64,000 nt of DNA from Bacteroides caccae (GTDB lineage: Bacteria; Bacteroidota; Bacteroidia; Bacteroidales; Bacteroidaceae), in contig NZ_CP022412.2 of assembly GCF_002222615.2 (NCBI RefSeq), positions 744,001-808,000 on the forward strand, in the 5' to 3' direction. The first letter of the stretch is position 1. Each line of letters opens with the position of its first letter. The notes under the pieces were generated by a model that saw only the letters and a program-made list of their open reading frames with translations, searched no databases and was not told the origin of the DNA. The translations under genes were made by a program, and so were the position numbers. Below, in pieces: positions 17,947 through 26,677 of this stretch.

Positions 17947-19824
17947 ATGGAAGAGAACGAATTGATACCTGTAGACAACAACAATGCAGTAGAGTACACT
18001 GACGACAACATCCGCCACCTGAGCGACATGGAACATGTGCGCACACGCCCCGGTATGTATATCGGTAGGCTGGGCGACGGTGCACATGCCGAAGACGGAA
18101 TCTATGTCCTCCTGAAAGAAGTGATTGACAACAGTATTGACGAGTTCAAGATGCAAGCCGGTAAGAAAATCGAGATTACCGTTGAAGAAAACCTTCGTGT
18201 CAGTGTGCGTGACTACGGACGAGGCATTCCGCAAGGAAAGCTGATTGAAGCCGTCAGTATGCTGAATACCGGTGGTAAGTACGACAGCAAGGCATTTAAG
18301 AAAAGCGTCGGGTTGAACGGTGTCGGTGTGAAAGCCGTCAACGCACTGAGCTCCCGTTTCGAGGTACGCAGTTACCGCGACGGGAAAGTCCGCATCGCCA
18401 CTTTCTCCAAAGGTACCCTGCTGACTGATGAAACGCAGACCACCGAAGAAGACAACGGAACTTATATCTTCTTCGAACCGGACAATACATTATTCCTGAA
18501 TTATTGTTTCAAGCCCGAATTTATCGAGACCATGCTACGTAACTATACGTACCTCAACACAGGGCTTGCCATTATCTATAACGGTCACCGCATCCTGTCA
18601 CGTAACGGTCTTGTAGACCTGCTGAATGACAACATGACGGCAACCGGCCTCTACCCTATCATCCACCTGAAAGGAGAAGACATCGAAATAGCCTTCACCC
18701 ACACCGGACAATACGGAGAAGAATATTACTCCTTCGTCAACGGTCAGCACACCACCCAGGGAGGTACTCACCAGAGTGCTTTCAAGGAACATATCGCCCG
18801 TACTATCAAAGAGTTCTTCAACAAGAACATGGATTATACGGACATCCGCAACGGACTCGTTGCCGCCATTGCCGTCAACGTGGAGGAACCGATCTTCGAG
18901 AGCCAGACCAAGACGAAGCTGGGTTCTACCAACATGGCGCCCGGCGGCATGACCGTCAATAAATACGTAGGCGACTTCATCAAACTGGAAGTGGACAACT
19001 TCCTCCACAAGAATGCGGACGTAGCCGAAGCTATCCAGCAAAAGATACAGGAATCGGAAAAGGAACGTAAAGCCATTGCAGGCGTAACGAAACTGGCCCG
19101 CGAACGTGCCAAGAAAGCTAACCTGCATAACCGCAAACTGCGTGACTGCCGTATCCACCTCAACGACCCGAAAGGAAAAGGGCTGGAAGAAGATTCCTGC
19201 ATCTTCATCACCGAGGGAGACTCTGCAAGCGGTTCCATCACCAAGAGCCGTGATGTCAACACACAAGCGGTATTCAGCCTCCGTGGTAAACCGTTGAATT
19301 CTTTCGGGCTGACAAAGAAAGTGGTGTACGAGAACGAAGAATTCAACCTGCTCCAGGCAGCCCTGAATATAGAAGACGGAATCGAAGGACTGCGTTACAA
19401 CAAAGTGATTGTAGCAACTGATGCCGATGTGGACGGTATGCACATCCGCCTGTTGCTGATTACCTTCTTCCTGCAATTCTTCCCCGACCTTATCAAGAAG
19501 GGACACGTATACATCTTGCAGACTCCTCTGTTCCGTGTACGCAACAAGAAAAAGACGCTCTATTGTTACAGCGAGGAGGAACGCGTCAATGCTATCAATG
19601 AACTAAGCCCGAATCCGGAAATCACCCGATTCAAAGGATTGGGAGAGATCTCACCGGACGAGTTCAAGCACTTTATCGGCAAAGATATGCGCCTGGAACA
19701 AGTGACATTGCGCAAAACGGACGCAGTAAAAGAACTACTGGAATTCTACATGGGTAAAAACACCATGGAACGACAGAACTTTATTATAGACAACTTGGTT
19801 ATTGAAGAAGACTTGGCATCATGA
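17947..19824 (+). CDS. parE: DNA topoisomerase IV subunit B (ParE)
   Basis: 625 residues. The GHKL ATPase is at the N-terminus with the [24 protein letters not shown] and [14 protein letters not shown] motifs; the transducer domain follows; the TOPRIM domain has TEGDSASGS and [10 protein letters not shown]. The length lacks the large insert of some GyrB proteins and agrees with ParE-type proteins. With ParC it would decatenate chromosomes. Its TGA stop overlaps the coaD start (ATGA at 19821-19824), showing translational coupling. Confidence 0.9.
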   Translation: MEENELIPVDNNNAVEYTDDNIRHLSDMEHVRTRPGMYIGRLGDGAHAEDGIYVLLKEVIDNSIDEFKMQAGKKIEITVEENLRVSVRDYGRGIPQGKLIEAVSMLNTGGKYDSKAFKKSVGLNGVGVKAVNALSSRFEVRSYRDGKVRIATFSKGTLLTDETQTTEEDNGTYIFFEPDNTLFLNYCFKPEFIETMLRNYTYLNTGLAIIYNGHRILSRNGLVDLLNDNMTATGLYPIIHLKGEDIEIAFTHTGQYGEEYYSFVNGQHTTQGGTHQSAFKEHIARTIKEFFNKNMDYTDIRNGLVAAIAVNVEEPIFESQTKTKLGSTNMAPGGMTVNKYVGDFIKLEVDNFLHKNADVAEAIQQKIQESEKERKAIAGVTKLARERAKKANLHNRKLRDCRIHLNDPKGKGLEEDSCIFITEGDSASGSITKSRDVNTQAVFSLRGKPLNSFGLTKKVVYENEEFNLLQAALNIEDGIEGLRYNKVIVATDADVDGMHIRLLLITFFLQFFPDLIKKGHVYILQTPLFRVRNKKKTLYCYSEEERVNAINELSPNPEITRFKGLGEISPDEFKHFIGKDMRLEQVTLRKTDAVKELLEFYMGKNTMERQNFIIDNLVIEEDLAS

Positions 19825-20276
19825 GAAAAGCAATATTCCCGGGTACATTCGACCCTTTCACCATCGGACATTATTCGGTAGTGGAACGTGCACTCACCTT
19901 TATGGACGAAATCGTGATAGGAATCGGTATCAACGAAAACAAGAATACGTATTTCCCTATCGACAAAAGAGAGGAAATGATTCGGGAACTCTACAAGGAC
20001 GACCCTCGTATCCGGGTAATGTCATACGATTGTCTGACAATTGACTTCGCACAGGAAGTAGGAGCAAAGTTTATTGTCCGCGGTATCCGCACCGTAAAAG
20101 ACTTCGAATACGAAGAAACGATTGCAGACATCAACCGCAAACTGGCAGGTATCGAAACCATTCTGCTTTTCACGGAGCCGGAACTGACTTGTGTCAGCTC
20201 TACTATTGTACGCGAGCTATTGACCTTTAATAAAGACATCAGCCAGTTTATTCCGAAAGGGATGAAGATCAGTTGA
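19821..20276 (+). CDS. coaD: Phosphopantetheine adenylyltransferase (CoaD)
   Basis: 151 residues, the usual length. The nucleotidyltransferase motif [11 protein letters not shown] is at the start, [15 protein letters not shown] supplies substrate-binding residues, and [12 protein letters not shown] is the C-terminal signature. It makes dephospho-CoA from ATP and 4'-phosphopantetheine. It overlaps parE by 4 bases and precedes the S41 protease by 28 bases. Confidence 0.95.
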   Translation: MRKAIFPGTFDPFTIGHYSVVERALTFMDEIVIGIGINENKNTYFPIDKREEMIRELYKDDPRIRVMSYDCLTIDFAQEVGAKFIVRGIRTVKDFEYEETIADINRKLAGIETILLFTEPELTCVSSTIVRELLTFNKDISQFIPKGMKIS

Positions 20277-20304
20277 GAAGAATAGAACCTAAAATAACAA
20301 GATT

Positions 20305-21894
20305 ATGAATAAGATTACAATATACGTTCTCCTGGCTTGCCTATGGACAGTATCAGCCGTACAGGCCCAGAGTTTCGGCTCGCCCGCCATGCGCAAGCTG
20401 CAAATGGCAGAGTTTGCAATCTCCAACTTTTATGTAGATAAAGTAGACGAAGACAAGCTGGTAGAAGAAGCTATCATTAAAATGCTGGCCCAACTCGACC
20501 CGCACTCCACCTACTCGGACGCCGAAGAAGTGAAGAAGATGAACGAACCGCTTCAAGGTAATTTCGAAGGCATCGGCGTACAATTCCAGATGATTGAAGA
20601 TACGCTGTTGGTGGTGCAACCTGTCAGCAACGGTCCTTCCGAGAAAATAGGAATCCTTGCAGGCGATCGTATCATCGCCGTCAACGACAGCGCCATTGCA
20701 GGTGTAAAGATGAGTACGGAAGAAATCATGAAGCGTCTTCGCGGTCCGAAAGGCTCGAAAGTAAACCTGAAAATTGTCCGTCGCGGCGTCCAAGACCCGT
20801 TGGTATTCACCGTAAAAAGAGACAAGATACCTATCCTCAGCCTTGACGCGTCCTATATGATTCAGCCGAAGACAGGCTATATCCGCATCAACCGCTTCGG
20901 GGCAACGACTGCCGAAGAATTCAAGAAAGCAATGAAAGAACTTCAGAAGCAAGGAATGAAGGATATGATTCTCGACTTGCAAGGCAACGGAGGAGGCTAC
21001 CTCAATGCAGCTATCGACCTTGCCAACGAATTTTTGGGTCAAAAGGAATTAATCGTCTACACCGAAGGACGGACTGCCAAACGCAGTGACTTCTACGCCA
21101 AAGGTAACGGCGAGTTCCGTAACGGCCGCCTCATCGTATTGGTAGACGAATATACAGCTTCCGCCAGTGAGATTGTCAGCGGCGCAGTGCAGGATTGGGA
21201 CAGAGGTATCATCGTAGGCCGCCGTTCTTTTGGCAAAGGACTGGTTCAACGCCCGATCGACTTGCCCGACGGCTCAATGATCCGCCTGACGATCGCCCGT
21301 TATTATACTCCCGCCGGCCGCTGCATCCAAAAGCCTTACGACAGCTCGACAGATTACAATAAAGACCTGATAGAGCGCTTCAACCACGGTGAACTGATGA
21401 ATGCCGACAGCATTCACTTCCCCGACTCATTGAAAGTACAGACCAAGAAACTCGGCCGTACCGTTTACGGCGGAGGCGGTATCATGCCGGATTATTTCGT
21501 GCCGATTGACACCACTCTTTACACGGATTATCACCGCAACCTGGTAGCCAAAGGCGCCGTTATCAAATTCACCATGAAGTTTATCGAAGGACACCGAAAG
21601 GAACTGGCCAACAAGTACAAGAAGTTCGAATCGTTTAATGCGAAGTTCATCATAGACGATGATATGCTGGCAACCTTGCGTGAAATGGGTGAGAAAGAAG
21701 GCGTGAAGTTCAATGAAGAGCAGTATCAGAAATCGCTCCCGCTCATCAAGACGCAACTCAAAGCCTTGATCGCCCGCGATCTTTGGGATATGAACGAATA
21801 TTTCCGGGTGATGAATACGACGAACGAAAGTGTACAGAAGGCGTTGGAGATTCTCAATTCGGAGGAATATCAGAAGAAACTGAGAGCAAATTAA
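20305..21894 (+). CDS. S41-family C-terminal processing peptidase
   Basis: 529 residues with a signal peptide (about 1-21). It has a PDZ domain (about 85-165; GIGVQFQMIEDTLLVVQPVSNGPSEKIGILAGDRIIAVN) and the S41 catalytic domain with the Ser in TASASEIVSGA and the Lys in RSFGKGLVQ. It acts in the periplasm on exported proteins and resembles CtpA/Prc. A C-terminal helical extension (about 390-529) is typical of the Bacteroides form. It is the last gene of the parE run. Confidence 0.9.
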   Translation: MNKITIYVLLACLWTVSAVQAQSFGSPAMRKLQMAEFAISNFYVDKVDEDKLVEEAIIKMLAQLDPHSTYSDAEEVKKMNEPLQGNFEGIGVQFQMIEDTLLVVQPVSNGPSEKIGILAGDRIIAVNDSAIAGVKMSTEEIMKRLRGPKGSKVNLKIVRRGVQDPLVFTVKRDKIPILSLDASYMIQPKTGYIRINRFGATTAEEFKKAMKELQKQGMKDMILDLQGNGGGYLNAAIDLANEFLGQKELIVYTEGRTAKRSDFYAKGNGEFRNGRLIVLVDEYTASASEIVSGAVQDWDRGIIVGRRSFGKGLVQRPIDLPDGSMIRLTIARYYTPAGRCIQKPYDSSTDYNKDLIERFNHGELMNADSIHFPDSLKVQTKKLGRTVYGGGGIMPDYFVPIDTTLYTDYHRNLVAKGAVIKFTMKFIEGHRKELANKYKKFESFNAKFIIDDDMLATLREMGEKEGVKFNEEQYQKSLPLIKTQLKALIARDLWDMNEYFRVMNTTNESVQKALEILNSEEYQKKLRAN

Positions 21895-21932
21895 TCCTTA
21901 TCTCTCCCGATAGAAAACACACATTTCTCTTT

Positions 21933-22034
21933 CACCTATCACCGTCGGTAATCAAACGCTTTATTCATCGAGGTTTCCGGCGGTGATAGGTTGTTTCTTA
22001 ACCTATCACCACATCTATCACCTATCACCGCCGG
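21933..22034. repeat. Cluster of ACCTATCACC repeats with mutually exclusive hairpins
   Basis: ACCTATCACC occurs in direct orientation at 21934, 22001 and 22020 and inverted at 21982. The inverted copy (21977-21992) can pair with 22000-22010 (11-bp perfect stem, 7-base loop), with 22020-22034 (15-bp perfect stem), or with 21934-21948 (one mismatch). It lies just downstream of the S41 gene and could end its transcript; competing stems are also seen in attenuators. Confidence 0.6.
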
Positions 22035-22123
22035 ATTACGCTTCGCAATATAGTTCGGACCCTTTCCAAGCATACACAGTCATCATGACAAGGTGAACAA
22101 GTTCCTTAAACAAGCAGGAATAC

Positions 22124-22155
22124 TTTGCTTTTCTCCCTTATATAGTTTATCTTTG
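22124..22155 (+). promoter_or_regulatory. Promoter of the HU-like gene, far upstream
   Basis: TTTG (22124-22127), 20 bases, TATCTTTG (22148-22155): a near-perfect Bacteroides promoter. Transcription would start near 22162, giving a leader of about 290 bases before the ATG at 22454, with the four 22-bp repeats at its 5' end. Confidence 0.7.
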
Positions 22156-22175
22156 CTACCGATATAGTCTACTCA

Positions 22176-22263
22176 CCACAGCCGTGACGAATTCCTGCCA
22201 CGGCCATGACGAGAAGCTACCACAGCCGTGGCAAGTAGTTACCACGGCTGTGACAAATGAACG
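22176..22263. repeat. Four tandem 22-bp repeats with dyad cores
   Basis: Units begin at 22176, 22198, 22220 and 22242. Each opens with CCAC(A/G)GC and contains a CCAC-GGC/GCC-GTGG type dyad of about 12 bp; the distal half (about 10 bp) varies. They lie within the first ~100 bases of the predicted transcript of the HU-like gene. They could be an array of protein-binding sites or a run of small RNA hairpins. The remaining 190 bases to the ATG show nothing recognisable. Confidence 0.8.
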
Positions 22264-22453
22264 ATCAAGGCACCGGAACACAACTATCCTTATGCCTTAA
22301 TCAAAGAATAAAGGCAGGACAACTTATATAAAGCCGCTTGATAACAAACAAACAACAGCTATATAACACAATCCCCTCTAAGTCCCAAAGATTATTAACC
22401 CGGTTTGCAACGACAAAATACGATGTCCTTACAAATAAAATAAATAGAAAATA

Positions 22454-23077
22454 ATGGCAATACAATTTGAATTGTACAAAACTCCCCGTCCCAAGGACGA
22501 GACAGACAAAGAGACATACCACGCACGTGTGGTCAACTTCCAGCATATCGACACGGATTATCTGGCCAGACAAATCCAAACGGCAACTTCACTGACCGAG
22601 GGAGACGTAAAATCTGTCCTCGAATCTCTAAGCCACTTTATGGGGGAGCGGCTCCGGGAGGGGGAAAGCGTCCATTTGGATGGTATCGGTTACTTTCAGA
22701 TAAAGCTGAACAGTCAGGAACCAATCACTTCGCCCAAACTAAAGGCAAACCAAATCAAACTCAAAGCCAACATCAGTTTCAAGGCGGATATCAAACTTAA
22801 AAAGTCGGTAAGCGTCGTACATCTGGAACGAAGCAAACTGAAACGGCATTCAGCCTCCCGCTCGAACGAAGAGGTTGACAAGCTCCTGACAAATTACTTC
22901 AGCAACAACTCGATATTGACGCGCCCCGACTTTCAAGGGCTGTGCAACTTTACCGCTACCACTGCCGCCCGGCACATCAGACGGCTGAAAGAGGAAAAGA
23001 AATTGCAGAATATCAATACATATTATAATCCGATCTATGCGCCGATGCCGGGGTATTATGGCAGGGCGAAGCTATGA
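22454..23077 (+). CDS. HU-related DNA-binding protein with C-terminal extension
   Basis: 207 residues. The N-terminal ~125 residues match the Bacteroidetes histone-like HU-related family (LARQIQTATSLTEGDVKSVLESLSHFMGERLREGESVHLDGIGYFQIKL). The C-terminal ~80 residues (RSNEEVDKLLTNYFSNNSILTRPDFQGLCNFTATTAARHIRRLKEEKKL) look like an added winged-helix-like DNA-binding part. The target is unknown. The long repeat-bearing leader suggests control after transcription starts or autoregulation through the repeats. Confidence 0.8.
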   Translation: MAIQFELYKTPRPKDETDKETYHARVVNFQHIDTDYLARQIQTATSLTEGDVKSVLESLSHFMGERLREGESVHLDGIGYFQIKLNSQEPITSPKLKANQIKLKANISFKADIKLKKSVSVVHLERSKLKRHSASRSNEEVDKLLTNYFSNNSILTRPDFQGLCNFTATTAARHIRRLKEEKKLQNINTYYNPIYAPMPGYYGRAKL

Positions 23078-23107
23078 GAAATACGATCAGAATAGTAAAA
23101 AGAACTT

Positions 23108-23149
23108 GCCTAAAGACAGAAAGTAGTAAAATATTCTCTATCTTTAGGC
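23108..23149. promoter_or_regulatory. Inverted repeat overlapping the sulfatase promoter -7 region
   Basis: GCCTAAAGA (23108-23116) pairs with TCTTTAGGC (23141-23149). The right arm overlaps TATCTTTA (23139-23146), a -7-like element about 65 bases before the sulfatase ATG. It may be the terminator of the HU-like gene or an operator that covers the promoter. Confidence 0.4.
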
Positions 23150-23213
23150 GTACAATAAAAAAATAGATGTAAGCACAAACTTATATTTGAAGAAATGCAA
23201 CACCTATATATCT

Positions 23214-24803
23214 ATGAATAAACTAATACTAACCGGCCTGCTGGCAGCCGGAGCAATGACACACATTCAAGGTGCTCAATTTGCCGGACAAGAAAACCAA
23301 CAACAAGACCCGAAGGATAAAAGCCGGCGGCCCAATATCCTTTTTATCCTGAGCGACGACCATACCTCACAGGCATGGGGAATCTATGGCGGAGTTCTGG
23401 CAGATTATGCTTATAACAGCAATATCCGCCGGCTGGCAAACGAAGGTGTAGTGCTCGACAACTGCTTCTGCACCAACTCTATCTCCGCCCCCAGCCGCGC
23501 CAGTATCCTCACCGGACTTTACAGTCACCGGAACGGGCTTTATACGTTAGCCGATTCGTTGGATACTTCAATTCCCACACTGGCAACCGTCCTGCAAGCC
23601 AACGGCTACAATACCGGACTTGTCGGTAAATGGCATATTAAATCGCAACCGCAAGGGTTCGACTATTATTCCATTTTCTACGACCAGGGAGAATACCGCG
23701 ACCCTACTTTCATCGAAAGCAGCGACCCATGGCCGGGCAACCGTCCGTTCGGCGAGCGCGTGCCCGGTTTCTCCACCGACCTCGTCGCAGAAAAAGCGAT
23801 CAACTGGATCAAGCAGCAGGACAGCAACCAGCCTTTCCTGATGTGCTGCCATTTCAAAGCCACCCACGAGCCATACGACTACCCGACACGCATGGAACAC
23901 CTTTATGACGGAGTCACCTTCCCCGAACCGGAGAACTTCCTCGACTGGGGACCGGAAACGAACGGGCGTTCTTTCCAAGGGCAAACGCTCGAAGAACTGG
24001 GACATCGCTGGCGAGTTGCTTCCAAAGACCCGGACAAGTGGTGGTGCCGCTATCCCGGACTACCTTTCAACACCGACGGAATGCAACGGACCACCGCCCG
24101 GCGTGCAATTTATCAAAAACTGATCCGCGACTATCTGCGTTGCGGAGCCACCATAGACGACAACATCGGCAAACTCCTCAAAACACTGGACGAAATGGGT
24201 ATTGCCGACAACACCATCGTTGTTTATGTCTCCGACCAAGGTTACTTCCTCGGCGAACACGGCTTCTTCGACAAACGAATGTTTTATGAAGAAACCGCCC
24301 GTATGCCCTTCGTCATCCGTTATCCGAAAAAAATCCCCGCCGGGAAACGCCTGAAAGACCTGATACTCAACGTCGACTTTGCACCGACACTGGCCGAATT
24401 TGCCGGAGTGAAAATGGAGAATGTACAAGGACACAGCTTCACCGACAACCTCGAAGGAAAAACTCCGGCAGACTGGCGGAAAGAAATCTATTACCGTTAC
24501 TGGACGAATCACGCTATCCGCCCGGCACATTTCGCTATCCGTTCCGAGCGCTACAAACTCATATTCTATTACGCAAAGAATCTGGACATGACCGATACGG
24601 AAAACTTTGATTTCACTCCTGCATGGGATTTCTATGATTTAGAAGAAGACCCGCACGAGAATCATAATTTGTATAACGATCCGAAATACGCTCCTATCAT
24701 CAGACAGATGAAAAAAGATTTATTGAATCTTCGCAAGGAAGTAGGTGACACCGACGAGAAATATCCGGAGATGCAGGAATTACTGGAGAAGTACTATAAA
24801 TAA
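23214..24803 (+). CDS. S1-family sulfatase of the serine type
   Basis: About 529 residues from ATG 23214; an upstream in-frame TTG (23187) is unlikely. A signal peptide (about 1-21) indicates export. The sulfatase motif is Ser-Ala-Pro-Ser-Arg (from Ser91), so the catalytic formylglycine would be made from serine by an anaerobic maturase (anSME). Metal ligands are in ILFILSDDHTSQ and VSDQGYFLGEHGFFDKR, and GKWHIKS and LDPHENHNL-type segments are also present. The substrate is unknown: a sulfated host or algal glycan. It stands alone, followed by an AraC gene in the same direction, with no adjacent SusCD. Confidence 0.88.
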   Translation: MNKLILTGLLAAGAMTHIQGAQFAGQENQQQDPKDKSRRPNILFILSDDHTSQAWGIYGGVLADYAYNSNIRRLANEGVVLDNCFCTNSISAPSRASILTGLYSHRNGLYTLADSLDTSIPTLATVLQANGYNTGLVGKWHIKSQPQGFDYYSIFYDQGEYRDPTFIESSDPWPGNRPFGERVPGFSTDLVAEKAINWIKQQDSNQPFLMCCHFKATHEPYDYPTRMEHLYDGVTFPEPENFLDWGPETNGRSFQGQTLEELGHRWRVASKDPDKWWCRYPGLPFNTDGMQRTTARRAIYQKLIRDYLRCGATIDDNIGKLLKTLDEMGIADNTIVVYVSDQGYFLGEHGFFDKRMFYEETARMPFVIRYPKKIPAGKRLKDLILNVDFAPTLAEFAGVKMENVQGHSFTDNLEGKTPADWRKEIYYRYWTNHAIRPAHFAIRSERYKLIFYYAKNLDMTDTENFDFTPAWDFYDLEEDPHENHNLYNDPKYAPIIRQMKKDLLNLRKEVGDTDEKYPEMQELLEKYYK

Positions 24804-24942
24804 GATTTCACTACGGAGGACACAGAGTTTTTATAACGGTGCTGTCAACTTTCTGCTCAAACATAAATGAAAGAAAAAGTTCCGTTTTCCGCAAAAAAAC
24901 TTATCTTTGTTCCCGGAAGATAATAATTCACGCATAAAACTC

Positions 24943-25815
24943 ATGCCAAAAGATTCATTTTGCATACAATACACCAACTGCACAGGATGTCCCAATGTCA
25001 ACGAGAACATCCTTGTGTATAGAAACCTACCCAAAGGAGCGCATATCCCGAAGGATAAGTGCACGCAAAACTGTATGCTTTTCATGATAAAAGGCGAATT
25101 ACTTATCAACAGTGAAGAATATCCCGGAAATATCCTGCGCGAAAAGCAATTTATCCTGCAAGCTATCGGCTCGAAAATAGAGTTGCTTGCCCTCACGGAC
25201 GTTGAATACATCGTCTACTGGTTTAATGAGTTACCCCTGCTTTGCGAAGAACGTTACCGTGAAATAACGGAACAGGCAGAAGCACCGCTGACCTACACTC
25301 CGCTGATCATGAGTGAAAGGCTTCATCATCTCATCACCAGTATGCCCGAATTTCTCGGTGAAGAATCACCTTGCAGCAAGTTCATCGAACTGAAATGCAA
25401 AGAGTTGGCTTTCCTCATCACCAATTATTATCCGACGCCTCAATTAAGTTCATTCTTCTATCCGATCAGTACGTACACAAAAAGTTTCCATTATTTTGTA
25501 ATGCAAAACTACAACACGGTGAAGAACGTAGAAGAATTTGCGCATTTGGGAGGTTATACCACCACTACTTTCCGCCGGCTTTTTAAAAACCTCTACGGCA
25601 TACCTGTATACGAATGGATACTGGAGAAAAAGCGGGAAGGCATTCTGGAAGATCTCCAGCGTACCAATATGCGAATTACAGAGATTTGTAACCGCTACGG
25701 TTTCGACTCTCTATCCCACTTCGCACACTTTTGCAAAGACTCTTTCGGCGACACTCCCCGAGCGCTGCGAAAGAAGGCGGCCAACGGTGAAAAAATCGGA
25801 AAGGTTGCCGATTAA
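24943..25815 (+). CDS. AraC-family regulator with N-terminal cysteine cluster
   Basis: About 290 residues from ATG 24943 (the upstream TTG is less likely). The C-terminal two-helix-turn-helix AraC domain spans about 190-280 (NVEEFAHLGGYTTTTFRRLFKNLYG and ITEICNRYGFDSLSHFAHFCKDSFG). The N-terminal cupin-like sensor begins with Cys7, Cys13, Cys16 (C-x5-C-x2-C-P) and Cys40. The second AraC protein of this window (30896-31723) has the same four cysteines at identical spacing, so this is probably a metal- or redox-sensing site. Target genes are not known; frdCAB lies 120 bases downstream. Confidence 0.85.
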   Translation: MPKDSFCIQYTNCTGCPNVNENILVYRNLPKGAHIPKDKCTQNCMLFMIKGELLINSEEYPGNILREKQFILQAIGSKIELLALTDVEYIVYWFNELPLLCEERYREITEQAEAPLTYTPLIMSERLHHLITSMPEFLGEESPCSKFIELKCKELAFLITNYYPTPQLSSFFYPISTYTKSFHYFVMQNYNTVKNVEEFAHLGGYTTTTFRRLFKNLYGIPVYEWILEKKREGILEDLQRTNMRITEICNRYGFDSLSHFAHFCKDSFGDTPRALRKKAANGEKIGKVAD

Positions 25816-25835
25816 GGAATAATTTCTTTAATTCC

Positions 25836-25866
25836 TTGCTCAATCAATCTATTTCCCCTATTTTTG
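25836..25866 (+). promoter_or_regulatory. Promoter of the frdCAB operon
   Basis: TTG (25836-25838), 20 bases, TATTTTTG (25859-25866). The start codon of frdC is at 25936, giving a leader of ~65 bases. Confidence 0.7.
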
Positions 25867-25935
25867 CAGTCCGTAAGAGGTGTAAAACGTTGAAATTTTA
25901 GTTCTAACAATTAAATAATTTAAATTCAATCATTT

Positions 25936-26640
25936 ATGTGGTTAAGTAATTCATCTGTAGGAAGGAAAGTGGTGATGAGCGTTACCGGTATCGCCCTTGT
26001 CCTGTTTCTAACATTTCACATGGCGATGAACCTGGTTGCAATCATCTCGGCTGATGGTTACAACATGGTTTGTGAGTTCCTGGGAGCAAACTGGTATGCG
26101 TTAGCGGCTACCGTAGGACTGGCTGCTCTTTTCGTAATTCACATCATCTATGCCTTCTGGCTGACAATGCAGAATCGCAAAGCGCGTGGTAGCGAACGCT
26201 ATGCAGTGGTTGACAAGCCGAAAACCGTTGAGTGGGCTTCTCAAAACATGCTGGTGTTGGGTCTTATCGTAATCGTAGGCCTTGGCTTACACTTGTTCAA
26301 CTTCTGGGCAAAAATGCAGTTGCCGGAACTGATGCACAACATGGGTATGCACGCCGACACACTGACGTTGGCTTATGCCGCAAACGGTGCTTATCACATC
26401 CAGCAGACTTTCTCTTGCCCGATTTACGTGGTTCTTTACCTCGTTTGGCTGTTTGCTCTGTGGTTCCACCTTACTCACGGTTTCTGGAGCTCTATGCAAT
26501 CACTGGGGTGGAACAACAAAGTATGGATCAACCGTTGGAAATGTATTTCTAACATCTATTCAACGATTGTAGTACTCGGTTTCGCACTCGTAGTAGTGGT
26601 ATTCTTCGCGAAATCACTGATTTGTGGCGGTGCTTGCTAA
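25936..26640 (+). CDS. frdC: Fumarate reductase/succinate dehydrogenase cytochrome b subunit
   Basis: 234 residues with five hydrophobic segments and conserved His residues in FLTFHMAMN, VIHIIYAFW, YHIQQTF and WFHLTHGFW, as expected for the di-haem membrane anchor of the B. subtilis/Wolinella-type enzyme. It takes electrons from menaquinol. In anaerobic Bacteroides the complex works as fumarate reductase, the last step to succinate. First gene of frdCAB (37 bases to the flavoprotein gene). Confidence 0.92.
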   Translation: MWLSNSSVGRKVVMSVTGIALVLFLTFHMAMNLVAIISADGYNMVCEFLGANWYALAATVGLAALFVIHIIYAFWLTMQNRKARGSERYAVVDKPKTVEWASQNMLVLGLIVIVGLGLHLFNFWAKMQLPELMHNMGMHADTLTLAYAANGAYHIQQTFSCPIYVVLYLVWLFALWFHLTHGFWSSMQSLGWNNKVWINRWKCISNIYSTIVVLGFALVVVVFFAKSLICGGAC

Positions 26641-26677
26641 ATAGTAAATTGTAAATGATTAAATTGTAAATAATATT

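Noticed and set aside
18598..19506. A 302-codon open frame antisense to parE, and a 284-codon one antisense to the GNAT-like gene (16785-17639)
   Set aside because: Both oppose well-supported genes, lack family patterns and start signals, and arise from codon use on the other strand.
22176..22263. CRISPR array
   Set aside because: The repeats are contiguous 22-mers without spacers and only four in number, and no cas gene is nearby.
23187..23213. A longer sulfatase starting at TTG 23187
   Set aside because: The extra nine residues precede a good signal peptide that begins at ATG 23214; TTG starts are rare in Bacteroides.
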